The notes beneath the pieces are model-generated. The model ran no database searches and was not told where the DNA came from. It was given only the letters and a program-made list of their open reading frames with translations. Positions 36,588 to 45,363 of a stretch of 64,000 bases of DNA are shown here, piece by piece. The DNA is from a bacterium (GTDB taxonomy: Bacteria > Zhuqueibacterota > Zhuqueibacteria > Residuimicrobiales > Krinioviventaceae). The DNA is taken from contig JAKQIY010000062.1 in the NCBI GenBank assembly GCA_029561455.1, forward strand, positions 114,593-178,592, read 5' to 3'. Position 1 is the stretch's first letter. The number at the start of each line of letters is the position of its first letter. Made by a program: the position numbers and the translations under genes.

Positions 36588-37832
36588 ATGGATTTGAAGA
36601 GAGTAGTAGTCACCGGAATGGGACTAGTCAGCCCGCTGGGAGATACCATTGATACATATTGGAATAATTTAATAAATGGCAGGAATGGCATTTCCAATAT
36701 TACTCTTTTTGACACCAGCGATTATAAAACCAAGATTGCTGCAGAGATAAAAGATTTTAATCCGGAAAATTTTATTGATAAAAAAGAAGCCCGCCGTATG
36801 GATCGCTTTACACAATTTGCAATGGTTGCTGCCATTAAAGCGATAGAAGATTCGGCAATTGATCTCGAAGCAACAGACCGGGAAAGATTCGGGGTAATAG
36901 TATCGTCCGGTATTGGCGGTATGATCACGTATGAAGAAGAATGTCGCACCATGCTCGAACGTGGTCCTAAATGGATCAGCCCGTTCTTTATTCCCATGTT
37001 AATTTCCGATATTGCCCCTGGTCATATATCGATTCGCTTTGGCTTAAAAGGGGTTAATTATGCTACCATTTCGGCCTGTGCTTCATCTTCACATGCTATC
37101 GGTGAAGCTTTTAATCATATACGTTATGGCAAGGCAAATGCAGTTCTGGCCGGAGGCAGTGAAGCGCCAATCAACCGTATGGGAATTGCCGGTTTTAATG
37201 CCCTTAAAGCCTTATCTACCCGAAATGATGAGCCGGAAAAATCCAGCCGCCCCTTTGAATTGAACCGCGATGGTTTTGTAATGGGTGAAGGCGGCGGAAT
37301 TCTGCTTTTGGAAGAATTGGAACATGCCAGAGCCAGAAAAGCAAAAATATATGGTGAAATTGTGGGTATTGGATTTACAGCCGATGCCTTCCATATCACC
37401 CAGCCTGTCCCCGGTGGCGAAGGCGCTGCCAGATCGATGAAACTTGCCATGCAAGATGCCGGAATCAAGCCGGAACAGGTGGAATATATTAACGCCCATG
37501 GCACATCCACACCATATAATGATAAAACTGAAACCGAAGCAATCAAGAGTGTGTTTGGAGAATATGCCCGCAAGCTGGATATCAGTTCAACAAAATCTAT
37601 GATCGGCCATTTATTAGGCGCTTCGGGTGCGCTGGAAGCCATTGCTACTCTATTATGTATAAAAAATTCTATTATCCACCCGACGACCAATTATGAAACA
37701 CCCGATCCTGATTGTGATTTAAATTATGTACCGAATAAAGCAAAAAATAGAAATGTAAACTATGCCCTCTCTAATTCGTTTGGATTTGGCGGTCATAATG
37801 TGACACTGGCATTTAAAAAATTTACCGCATAA
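36588..37832 (+). CDS. fabF: 3-oxoacyl-ACP synthase II
   Basis: The 414-residue KASII shows the Cys-His-His triad: Cys164 (SACASSSHA), His304 (NAHGTSTPYND) and His341 (GHLLGASG). NSFGFGGHN stands near the end. It elongates acyl-ACP chains. GAGGT lies 4 bases before the ATG. It is followed after 4 bases by rnc. Confidence 0.97.
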   Translation: MDLKRVVVTGMGLVSPLGDTIDTYWNNLINGRNGISNITLFDTSDYKTKIAAEIKDFNPENFIDKKEARRMDRFTQFAMVAAIKAIEDSAIDLEATDRERFGVIVSSGIGGMITYEEECRTMLERGPKWISPFFIPMLISDIAPGHISIRFGLKGVNYATISACASSSHAIGEAFNHIRYGKANAVLAGGSEAPINRMGIAGFNALKALSTRNDEPEKSSRPFELNRDGFVMGEGGGILLLEELEHARARKAKIYGEIVGIGFTADAFHITQPVPGGEGAARSMKLAMQDAGIKPEQVEYINAHGTSTPYNDKTETEAIKSVFGEYARKLDISSTKSMIGHLLGASGALEAIATLLCIKNSIIHPTTNYETPDPDCDLNYVPNKAKNRNVNYALSNSFGFGGHNVTLAFKKFTA

Positions 37833-37836
37833 GCTT

Positions 37837-38589
37837 ATGAAATTGCTCAGGCAATTAGTCGATTTTTTTCGGTTCCGAAAATTTAGCAAAAATCCGCAAG
37901 ACCGGTTGAACGAATTATCAAAACGCTTGCAATATCAATTTATTAACCAGAATTTGTTGTTTCAGGCGTTAAAACACCGTTCTTACCTTACCTGTACGGG
38001 TGAAAAACGAATCGAGTCCAATGAAAGATTGGAACTGTTAGGTGATTCCGTACTTGGTATGACGGTCACGGAATTCCTTTATAACCGTTTCCCGGACGAG
38101 GAAGAGGGGATACTGACCAATTACAAGTCGTTGCTGGTAAATCGCACGGTGCTTTCACAGGTTGCCAAAGATTTTGGCTTGGGTAAATTTTTGCTGCTCA
38201 ATGAATCGGAGGAGCGCTCCGGTGGACGCAAACGGGAATCGATATTGTCGGACGGGGTGGAAGCGATCATCGGCGCCATTTACCTTGACGGCGGCCTGGA
38301 AAATGCCAGAAATTTTGTTCATCTGCATATCGCCAAAAGACTGGATGAAATTATTAAAAAAGGGCAATTAAAGAATTACAAGAGTTTATTACAGGAGCAC
38401 TGCCAAAGTTGCAATTTACGCGGCCCCAAATATATCATTGAAGAAGAAAATGGCCCGGATCATCTCAAGGAATTTACCGTTGCGGTAATTATTGATGGAA
38501 AAAGACTCGGTTCCGGACATGGACATTCCAAAAAAGACGCCGAACAAAAAGCGGCCAGGGAATCGTTACAGCAATTAAATGTAATATGA
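37837..38589 (+). CDS. rnc: Ribonuclease III
   Basis: The 250-residue protein contains the RNase III signature NERLELLGDSVLGM with the acidic cleft residues, a second catalytic region EAIIGAIYLDGG, and a C-terminal double-stranded-RNA-binding domain (SLLQEHCQS ... GSGHGHSKKDAEQKAARESL). It processes rRNA and structured RNAs. It starts 4 bases after fabF without its own ribosome-binding site, so it is translationally coupled. The acpP-fabF-rnc order is common. Confidence 0.96.
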   Translation: MKLLRQLVDFFRFRKFSKNPQDRLNELSKRLQYQFINQNLLFQALKHRSYLTCTGEKRIESNERLELLGDSVLGMTVTEFLYNRFPDEEEGILTNYKSLLVNRTVLSQVAKDFGLGKFLLLNESEERSGGRKRESILSDGVEAIIGAIYLDGGLENARNFVHLHIAKRLDEIIKKGQLKNYKSLLQEHCQSCNLRGPKYIIEEENGPDHLKEFTVAVIIDGKRLGSGHGHSKKDAEQKAARESLQQLNVI

Positions 38590-38604
38590 AAATACAGGTG
38601 AGCT

Positions 38605-39762
38605 ATGAATTATTTTTTAACTGAAGAACAAGAAGCATTTCGCCAGTTGGCGTATGAATTTGCCCAGGGTAAAATAGCGCCGGTAGCGGCAGAATATGAT
38701 GTTAAAGCAGAATTCCCCTGGCCTATCGTTAAAGAAATGGCCAGAATGGATTTTTTCCGTCTGTGGATACCGGAAGAGTATGAAGGCCTCGGCGGCGGTA
38801 TTACGGAAATGTGCTTGGTAACGGAAGAAATGTCCCGCGCTTGCGGTGGTATTGCTTTAGCTTTAGCCGGCACTGCGTTGGGTACTTTTCCCATCCTTAT
38901 ATCGGGCAACGACGAACAAAAGAAAAAGTATTTGCCTGCGCTGGCCAGCGGCGAAGCATTGGCGGCTTTTTGTTTAACCGAGCCTGAAGCCGGTTCCGAC
39001 GCGGGAGCTATTCAAACCACGGCGAGGCTGGAAGGCGATCATTATATTCTTAACGGCACCAAACACTTTATCACCAATGGCGGAGTGGCAAAATATTATA
39101 CCGTTATTGCCTCTACCGATCCGAAAAAAGGCAGCCGCGGCGCTTCCGCATTTATTGTTGAAGAAGGCACCGAGGGCTTGACATTTGGCAAAAAAGAGGA
39201 TAAAATGGGTATCCGTGCTTCCGCTACCTGTGAAGTGGTCTTTCAGGATTGTAAAATACCCAAAGAAAACCTGTTGGCTAAAGAGGGGCATGGATTTATG
39301 GTGGCTATGAAAACCCTGGATAAATCCCGGCCGGGCGTAGCTTCCCAGGCGCTTGGCATTGCCCAGGGTGCGTTCGACCATGCAGTTCGGTATGCGCGGG
39401 AAAGAAAACAGTTTGGCCAGAGCATTTCTTCTTTCCAGGCGATTCAACATATGCTGGCCGATATGTCCACCCAAATCGAAGCTGCCCGTGCATTGATTTA
39501 TGCAACTGCTAAAATGATCGACAACAGCAGCACGGATTACGGTAAAGAATCGGCAATATGCAAAGTGTTTGCCGGAGATACGGCCATGAAAGTAACCACC
39601 GACGCCATACAAATTTTCGGCGGTTATGGCTATATGAAAGATTACCCGATTGAAAAATATATGCGCGATGCCAAGATTACCCAGATCTATGAAGGTACCA
39701 ACCAGATCCAGCGGAATGTAATAGCCGCCAAAGTAATTCGTGAATCGGCAATGCACAAATAA
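38605..39762 (+). CDS. Acyl-CoA dehydrogenase
   Basis: The 385-residue protein has the family blocks FCLTEPEAGSDAGAIQTTA, FITNGG, GIRASATCEVVFQDC, RKQFGQSISSFQAIQHMLADM and the C-terminal IYEGTNQIQRNVIA with catalytic base Glu363, as in short-chain (butyryl-type) enzymes. Electrons would go to the EtfAB pair encoded at 16-18 kb. It ends the fab-rnc cluster and is followed by a terminator. Confidence 0.95.
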   Translation: MNYFLTEEQEAFRQLAYEFAQGKIAPVAAEYDVKAEFPWPIVKEMARMDFFRLWIPEEYEGLGGGITEMCLVTEEMSRACGGIALALAGTALGTFPILISGNDEQKKKYLPALASGEALAAFCLTEPEAGSDAGAIQTTARLEGDHYILNGTKHFITNGGVAKYYTVIASTDPKKGSRGASAFIVEEGTEGLTFGKKEDKMGIRASATCEVVFQDCKIPKENLLAKEGHGFMVAMKTLDKSRPGVASQALGIAQGAFDHAVRYARERKQFGQSISSFQAIQHMLADMSTQIEAARALIYATAKMIDNSSTDYGKESAICKVFAGDTAMKVTTDAIQIFGGYGYMKDYPIEKYMRDAKITQIYEGTNQIQRNVIAAKVIRESAMHK

Positions 39763-39767
39763 ATTAT

Positions 39768-39797
39768 CAACCCGGCTGCTGCCGGGTTTTTTATTTT
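39768..39797 (+). terminator. Rho-independent terminator after the acyl-CoA dehydrogenase
   Basis: A short GC-rich stem (ACCCGGC with GCCGGGT, loop TGCT) followed by TTTTTT, a few bases after the stop. Confidence 0.88.
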
Positions 39798-39830
39798 TAC
39801 AGGAAATAATACGAAAATTTGAAATTCTTC

Positions 39831-39859
39831 TTGACATTTTTAGTGAATTAGATTAATTT
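39831..39859 (+). promoter_or_regulatory. Sigma70-type promoter of the threonine operon or a leader RNA
   Basis: TTGACA (39831-39836), exactly 17 bases, TAATTT (39854-39859). Predicted transcript start is near 39866. Confidence 0.6.
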
Positions 39860-39865
39860 CACCTG

Positions 39866-40037
39866 TTCTATTACCTGTATCCGTCTAGTAAACATCTGTT
39901 CCATATTTTGTAAAATACTGTAATAACATACCGCTCCCTGCATACCGGGACAAAGTATAATATTACTGTACTCATGAAAAGCGATTTATTCACCAGGAAA
40001 TGATACAGGCACAGCCTAGATCGGTGTGCCTTTTTTT
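39866..40037 (+). ncRNA. Attenuator-like leader or small RNA upstream of the thr operon
   Basis: Between the promoter and the first gene lies a leader of about 170 bases. It has a stem from TACTGTAATA (39916-39925) to TATTACTGTA (39961-39970; one mismatch) with an inner CCGCTCCCTG/CATACCGGG-type loop. It closes with a clean terminator, AGGCACA/TGTGCCT plus seven T (40007-40037), only 35 bases before the PfkB start codon. That layout fits transcription attenuation of the operon; an independent small RNA is the alternative. I see no threonine-rich leader peptide and no T-box motif. Confidence 0.45.
40007..40037 (+). terminator. Terminator-like hairpin just before the PfkB gene
   Basis: Seven-base-pair stem AGGCACA/TGTGCCT, 11-base loop, then seven T. 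It lies downstream of the 39831 promoter and upstream of the first gene of the operon, so it would have to be read through for operon expression. Confidence 0.75.
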
Positions 40038-40072
40038 ATATCCTTAATGGCTTGTGGTTATAGAGCAAAACG

Positions 40073-41098
40073 ATGGCGACAAAAAAAACCGGCATAGCCC
40101 TGGTTGGCAGCACAATTGTTGATGAACTGGCGCCTGTTCTCAGTCCGGGGCAGCTCTCTTATGTTGACGCGCAAAAGTTTGTCGACAAGGAAGAACTGGC
40201 CGGTGAAGAGGTGCGCTATAGTGTCGGCGGTATGGCGACAAATGTCGGCGTCGACCTGGCCAAAATTGACGGCGGCTATCCGGTTGCAGTGTTTGGCAAA
40301 ATCGGCAATGACCATCGTGCAGATATTATCCGCCGTATTTTAACGGATAATCATATACCGGTTGATACATTGCTGGTATCTGCGGAATACGAAACCTCCT
40401 GCACCGAGGTATTACATATCAGGATAGATCAGGGCCGGACGGAGCGGATTTACCGGCAGACACTTGGCGCTATGGGCTCCTTTAATGTAGAGGATATCGA
40501 TTTTAACCGCCTGGCGTATTTTAAAATAGCCATGTTTGGCTATGGTTTGTTACTGCCGCAACTGGACAAGCCGGACGCTGAATTCGGAACCGTCATGGGC
40601 CGGGTTCTGGCGCGGGTTCAGAAAAGCGGTGTTTTAACGGCGCTCGATTTCGTATCTCCCGGCCCGGAAAACAGCTTTAAATTTGCGCGCTATCGACGTA
40701 CGCTAGCGTTTGTAGATATTTGTTGCATTAATGATGACCAGGCCAGCGCGTTAACAAATTATCCTGATCCACGTGAGGCTTGTGTAGCCCTGGTAGAAGA
40801 ACTGGGCGCAGGCCTTGCGGTAGTCCACTGCGGCGCTCAAGGTCCCAGTTATGCATTTACGAAAAAAAACGGACTGGTAACACAGCCCAATTTTGTAGTT
40901 CCGGAAGATGAATATAAAGGCAATGCCGGAGCCGGTGATGCCTTTTCCGCCGGGTTTTTACACGGTATTCACCAGGATTGGGATATTGGCACATGTGTAA
41001 AATTTGCCGCTGCGGCCGCGGCCATAAGCCTTGGCGATGTCTCATGCACCGGCGCAATGCAAAAAGAAAAGTATATACTGGATTATATGCACAAATAA
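40073..41098 (+). CDS. PfkB-family kinase in the threonine operon
   Basis: The 341-residue ribokinase-like protein has the N-terminal signature VGGMATNVGVDLAKI and the catalytic NAGAGDAFSAGFLHG (Asp as base). The family phosphorylates sugars, nucleosides and related alcohols. It is the first gene of the unit followed by aspartokinase-homoserine dehydrogenase (98 bases) and threonine synthase, and no GHMP-type homoserine kinase (ThrB) is in the window. One possible role is therefore phosphorylation of homoserine; that is a hypothesis only. The ribosome-binding site is weak. Confidence 0.85.
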   Translation: MATKKTGIALVGSTIVDELAPVLSPGQLSYVDAQKFVDKEELAGEEVRYSVGGMATNVGVDLAKIDGGYPVAVFGKIGNDHRADIIRRILTDNHIPVDTLLVSAEYETSCTEVLHIRIDQGRTERIYRQTLGAMGSFNVEDIDFNRLAYFKIAMFGYGLLLPQLDKPDAEFGTVMGRVLARVQKSGVLTALDFVSPGPENSFKFARYRRTLAFVDICCINDDQASALTNYPDPREACVALVEELGAGLAVVHCGAQGPSYAFTKKNGLVTQPNFVVPEDEYKGNAGAGDAFSAGFLHGIHQDWDIGTCVKFAAAAAAISLGDVSCTGAMQKEKYILDYMHK

Positions 41099-41195
41099 TA
41101 TTTTAGAATCTCTTACCGGTATAATAAGCCGTGCAAAGAATGTTTCGGCTAATCCGGTTGCTATGGAATATAGACGTAAACGACAGAGGAAAAAA

Positions 41196-43637
41196 ATGTT
41201 AAGAGTATTAAAGTTTGGCGGTTCGTCGCTGGCTACGGCGGAGCGGGTTAACAATGTGGCCAATATTGTTACCGGCGATTATTCCGGTAAAGAGCCCTTG
41301 ATCCTGGTGCTTTCTGCTGTTGGCGGAATAACCGACCAGTTGATCCTGGCGGCAAGAACGGCTGAAGCCCAGGGCGCCAAGGCTCTGGAAATTGTTTCAG
41401 CTATAAAACAGCGTCATAATAATGTGTTTGCCGCACAGCTTGAAGATGCTAAAATAAATACTGAAATTACCGCCACATTTACGGAACTGGAAGATATTAT
41501 CAAAGGCGTCAGCCTGGTTCGCGAGTGTTCCTTGCGTACCCTGGACCTGGTGGAGAGTTTTGGCGAAAGACTCTGCAACCGGCTCATGTCGGTTTTGCTG
41601 GTTCAAAGAGGCTTTAAGGCCGAGTTTGTCGATTCCCGCGAACTGGTGCTTACAGATCGCCGACATGGCGGCGCTCGGGTTGATTTTGAAGAAACTTACA
41701 AGCGTATTAAAAAGCGCATCAAGGAAAATAAAATATATGTGGTAACCGGGTTTATCGGCGCAACCCAGGATAATGTTACCACCACCCTGGGCCGTGGCGG
41801 CTCGGATTATTCGGCCGCTATTTTCGGCGCGGCTATGGATGTGGACAAGATCGAGATTTGGACCGATGTTGATGGTTTTATGAGCGCCGATCCGCGTATG
41901 GTCACAAATGCCTTTGTGCTGCCGCGTGTCAGCTATGAAGAGGCTATGGAATTATCCTATTTCGGCGCGAAGGTCATTCATCCGCAAACGCTGGTTCCGG
42001 CTATAAAAAAGAACATCACAATTTTAATCAAAAACAGTTTTTCCCCGGCTAATCCCGGTACAATTATTTCTCCTGAAAAAGGTGATTTTGAGCATCCGGT
42101 TAAAGGGATAGCTTCATTTCATGGTATTTCCATGCTCAATATTCAGGGCAGCGGTATGGTTGGGGTGCCGGGCATCGCCGGTCGGCTGTTCAGCGCATTG
42201 GCAGCAAAAAGTATTAATGTTATTATGATCACCCAGGCGTCGTCGGAACATAGTATCAGTCTGGCGGTTTTATCCAGCGAAGCGGAAAGCGCCAAAGAAA
42301 CAATTGAAACGGAATTCTCTACGGAAATATTGGCCGGTATTATCGACCAGGTTGAAACCACTAACAATCTTGCTATCATTGCCGCAGTCGGTGAAAATAT
42401 GGCCGGCAAACCCGGTATCTCCGGCAAGTTGTTCGGCGCGCTGGGACAAAACTCTATCAATATCAAAGCGATTGCCCAAGGCTCCGGCGAGCGTAATGTA
42501 TCACTGGTGGTTAACAGCAGCCAGGCCGATAAAGCCGTGAATGTCATGCACAGCGCTTTTTACCTGTCTAACCGGGTCGCCAATCTCTTTATTGTCGGCG
42601 TTGGCGGTATTGGCGCAACCCTGTTAAAACAGATTCAGAATAAACAAAAAGAACTCGCCGAACAGAATAATTTGATCATCAATATCTGTGGTATTGCCAA
42701 CAGCAAGAAAATGATCTTTGCGGAAAAGGGACTGGATTTGACCCGGTGGCGCGACATGTTGACCACAGCTACCGAGACGTTTAAAATTTCCGAACTAATC
42801 GCCAAGATCAAGCAATTCGAACTAGCCAATACCATCTTGGTCGATGTGACCGCCAGTGATGAAATTGCCGGTTATTATGAAAAGATCATCTCCGCAGGCA
42901 TCCATGTGGTTACGCCGAATAAAAAGGCCAATACCATGGGGCAGGATTATTACGACCGTATCAAAAACCTGATCCGCGATCACCGTCTGCATTATCTGTA
43001 CGAAACTACTGTAGGCGCCGGCTTGCCGCTCATCGGCACCATCATCAACCTGAAGAATAGCGGCGATAATATTTATAAAATTGAAGGCATCCTTTCCGGT
43101 ACCATGAGTTATCTTTTCAACACCATGAGTCACAACCGGCCGTTCAGTGCTGTGGTCAGGGAAGCGCATCAGAAAGGTTATACGGAACCGGATCCCCGCG
43201 ATGACCTGTCCGGAATGGACGTTGGCCGCAAATTATTGATATTAGCCCGCGAGATCGGCCTGCGCATGGAACTGGCTGATATTAAGGTGCAGTCGCTCAT
43301 TCCCGCGGCAATGGAACGCATTCCCCTGGAGGAGTTTTGGCAAAAACTGCCCTCGCTGGATGAGAATTTTGAAAACCAACGGCTCAAGGCTGAAAAACAA
43401 GGCCAGGTATTACGTTACATAGCCAAACTGGATGACAAAGGCTGTCGCGTCTCTGTAGAGAATGTGCCACAAGGCACTGCCCTGGCCTTGTCCGGAGCCA
43501 CTGACAATATTATCCAGATCACCACCGAACGCTATTCGGAAAATCCCCTGATCATTCAGGGGCCGGGCGCGGGCCGTGAAGTGACCGCCGGTGGCGTGTT
43601 TGCCGATATAATTACATTATGTTTTCATTTGACTTGA
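41196..43637 (+). CDS. thrA: Bifunctional aspartokinase / homoserine dehydrogenase
   Basis: The 813-residue protein joins an aspartokinase (VLKFGGSSLATAERV, GFIGATQDNVTTTLGRGGSDYSAA, residues 1-310), two ACT domains (about 320-475, regulatory) and a homoserine dehydrogenase (VGVGGIGATLLKQI, VTPNKKANT, GAGLPLIGTI, LSGTMSYLFN, DPRDDLSGMDVGRK). The length matches E. coli ThrA. The start is the ATG at 41196 preceded by AGAGGA; the open frame upstream lies inside the kinase gene. It catalyses the first and third steps from aspartate to threonine, and feedback inhibition through the ACT domains is expected. Confidence 0.96.
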   Translation: MLRVLKFGGSSLATAERVNNVANIVTGDYSGKEPLILVLSAVGGITDQLILAARTAEAQGAKALEIVSAIKQRHNNVFAAQLEDAKINTEITATFTELEDIIKGVSLVRECSLRTLDLVESFGERLCNRLMSVLLVQRGFKAEFVDSRELVLTDRRHGGARVDFEETYKRIKKRIKENKIYVVTGFIGATQDNVTTTLGRGGSDYSAAIFGAAMDVDKIEIWTDVDGFMSADPRMVTNAFVLPRVSYEEAMELSYFGAKVIHPQTLVPAIKKNITILIKNSFSPANPGTIISPEKGDFEHPVKGIASFHGISMLNIQGSGMVGVPGIAGRLFSALAAKSINVIMITQASSEHSISLAVLSSEAESAKETIETEFSTEILAGIIDQVETTNNLAIIAAVGENMAGKPGISGKLFGALGQNSINIKAIAQGSGERNVSLVVNSSQADKAVNVMHSAFYLSNRVANLFIVGVGGIGATLLKQIQNKQKELAEQNNLIINICGIANSKKMIFAEKGLDLTRWRDMLTTATETFKISELIAKIKQFELANTILVDVTASDEIAGYYEKIISAGIHVVTPNKKANTMGQDYYDRIKNLIRDHRLHYLYETTVGAGLPLIGTIINLKNSGDNIYKIEGILSGTMSYLFNTMSHNRPFSAVVREAHQKGYTEPDPRDDLSGMDVGRKLLILAREIGLRMELADIKVQSLIPAAMERIPLEEFWQKLPSLDENFENQRLKAEKQGQVLRYIAKLDDKGCRVSVENVPQGTALALSGATDNIIQITTERYSENPLIIQGPGAGREVTAGGVFADIITLCFHLT

Positions 43638-43670
43638 TGTTCACAAACAAACACAGGAATAGTATAGTTT

Positions 43671-44981
43671 ATGAAGTTATATAGCACCAAAGATCATGCA
43701 CATGTTGTAAATTTTCGCGACGCGCTGTTTAAAGGCCAGGCTGCTGACCGCGGCTTGTATATGCCGGCCGTTTTTCCGCGGATTCCATTAAATGAACTGG
43801 TTGAATTATCCCATTTGCCATTTGCCGGAATGGCGCGCGCCATTGCCGGTAAATACCTTGGCGACGAGATACCGGCGCAGGGTTTGGATCAGATCATCAA
43901 CCGGGCGTATTCCTTTGCCCCGGCATTACAGAGCCTGGATGAATATACAGATGTTATGGAGTTGTTTCACGGCCCCACCTTGTCGTTTAAGGATTTCGGC
44001 GCGCAGTTCATGGCCCAGGCCATGCGCTATTTTATTCAGGATGAACGCCGGGAGATCACCATTCTGGTCGCCACCTCCGGTGATACCGGCAGCGCGGTTG
44101 CCCATGCCTATCATAAAGTGGAGGGCATCCGTATTGTGCTGCTGTACCCCTCTGGCAAGATAAGTCCCCTGCAGGAAAAACAGTTCACCACTCTGGGCGA
44201 TAATATTATGGCGCTGGAAGTGGCGGGCACTTTTGACGACTGCCAGGCGTTGGTGAAACAAGCCTTTGCAGATACGGATTTGCGGGACAAGCAAAAGCTG
44301 ACCTCCGCCAATTCTATCAACATCGGCCGCTTGATCCCGCAGTCTTTTTATTATTTCTGGAGCGTGATGCAGGTATACGCCCGCACTCAACAAAAGGTTA
44401 TTGTCTGTGTGCCCAGCGGCAATTTCGGCAATTTGACGGCGGGACTCTTTGCCGCGCAGATGGGTCTGCCGGTACAGAAATTCATTGCCGCAGTCAACAG
44501 CAATCATGTCATTCCCGACTATTTCGATTCCGGTAAATTTACCCCCCGGCCTTCGGTGCTTACGCTGTCCAATGCTATGGATGTGGGCAATCCCAGCAAC
44601 TGGGAGCGGATCTGCGACCTGTTCCATAATGATGTGCAGGCGATCAAACAACATATATGGACGACCTCGGTTGACGACAGCGCCACGGTTGCTGCCATGC
44701 AGCGCGTGTATAAAGATAATAATTATGTTATCGATCCGCACACCGCAGTCGGACTGGAAGCAGTGCGGCGCTATCGCGAAACGGTGGCTGCGGACAAAGC
44801 GTTACCGGTGATTAGCCTGTCCACCGCGCACCCCGGCAAATTCATCGATATTGTCAACGATGCCCTGCACATAGAGTATCAATTGCCGGACAAGCTGGAG
44901 CAGCTCAAACACCGCCAGAAACAGGCCACTGCCATCTCCGCCGCATTTAAGGATTTCAAGGAATTGTTGTGGGAGTTGTAG
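43671..44981 (+). CDS. thrC: Threonine synthase
   Basis: The 436-residue PLP enzyme opens KLYSTKDHAHVVNFRDALFKGQAADRGLYMP, has the PLP lysine in GPTLSFKDFGAQF (Lys107), ATSGDTGSAVAHAY and SGNFGNLTAG, and belongs to the long (ThrC class with N-terminal extension) form. It converts O-phosphohomoserine to threonine. It follows thrA by 33 bases. The ribosome-binding site is weak. Confidence 0.96.
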   Translation: MKLYSTKDHAHVVNFRDALFKGQAADRGLYMPAVFPRIPLNELVELSHLPFAGMARAIAGKYLGDEIPAQGLDQIINRAYSFAPALQSLDEYTDVMELFHGPTLSFKDFGAQFMAQAMRYFIQDERREITILVATSGDTGSAVAHAYHKVEGIRIVLLYPSGKISPLQEKQFTTLGDNIMALEVAGTFDDCQALVKQAFADTDLRDKQKLTSANSINIGRLIPQSFYYFWSVMQVYARTQQKVIVCVPSGNFGNLTAGLFAAQMGLPVQKFIAAVNSNHVIPDYFDSGKFTPRPSVLTLSNAMDVGNPSNWERICDLFHNDVQAIKQHIWTTSVDDSATVAAMQRVYKDNNYVIDPHTAVGLEAVRRYRETVAADKALPVISLSTAHPGKFIDIVNDALHIEYQLPDKLEQLKHRQKQATAISAAFKDFKELLWEL

Positions 44982-45003
44982 ACCATTCCATTCAGGGGGA
45001 ATA

Positions 45004-45363
45004 ATGAAATTCTATCAATTCCTGGCGGATTGCGGTATTCACCTGGTCGATTATTCCGGCAAGATCGATTTGCAAACGGGATTGTCCCGTATGGAGAAAC
45101 TGCAACACTATTTTGATAAACATGTTGAGCAAGGCTTGTCGTTAAAGATATTGTTTGATGTACGCAAGACGGTGTGGGCCGATGAACAAACGCATACTGA
45201 ACTTGCCCAAATTGCCCGCTGTAAATTCGCAACGAGCAGACATAATTATCCCGCCTATATTGCTATTGTAAACAATCAATACAATGGCTCTGCTTTTGAT
45301 AATGAACGCTGGTTTACCGGCAAAGATGAAGCCATGAATTGGTTGTTGAGCCAACCGGACTGA
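45004..45363 (+). CDS. Small STAS-like (SpoIIAA-like) protein
   Basis: A 119-residue alpha/beta protein with IHLVDYSGKIDLQTGLSRME and LKILFDVRKTVWAD, then KFATSRHNYPAYIAIV. This resembles the STAS/SpoIIAA-like fold that often reads out small molecules or partner proteins. AGGGGG is 4 bases before the ATG. It follows thrC by 22 bases and may be the last gene of the operon. Function unknown; the fold assignment is by pattern only. Confidence 0.65.
   Translation: MKFYQFLADCGIHLVDYSGKIDLQTGLSRMEKLQHYFDKHVEQGLSLKILFDVRKTVWADEQTHTELAQIARCKFATSRHNYPAYIAIVNNQYNGSAFDNERWFTGKDEAMNWLLSQPD

Noticed and set aside
39866..40010. Threonine leader peptide or T-box in the thr leader
   Set aside because: The only short frame (ATG at 39974) encodes nine residues with one threonine and no ribosome-binding site; no T-box consensus is present.
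41031..41195. Longer start for aspartokinase-homoserine dehydrogenase
   Set aside because: The extension overlaps the end of the PfkB gene and is unlike the family; a good AGAGGA site precedes the ATG at 41196.
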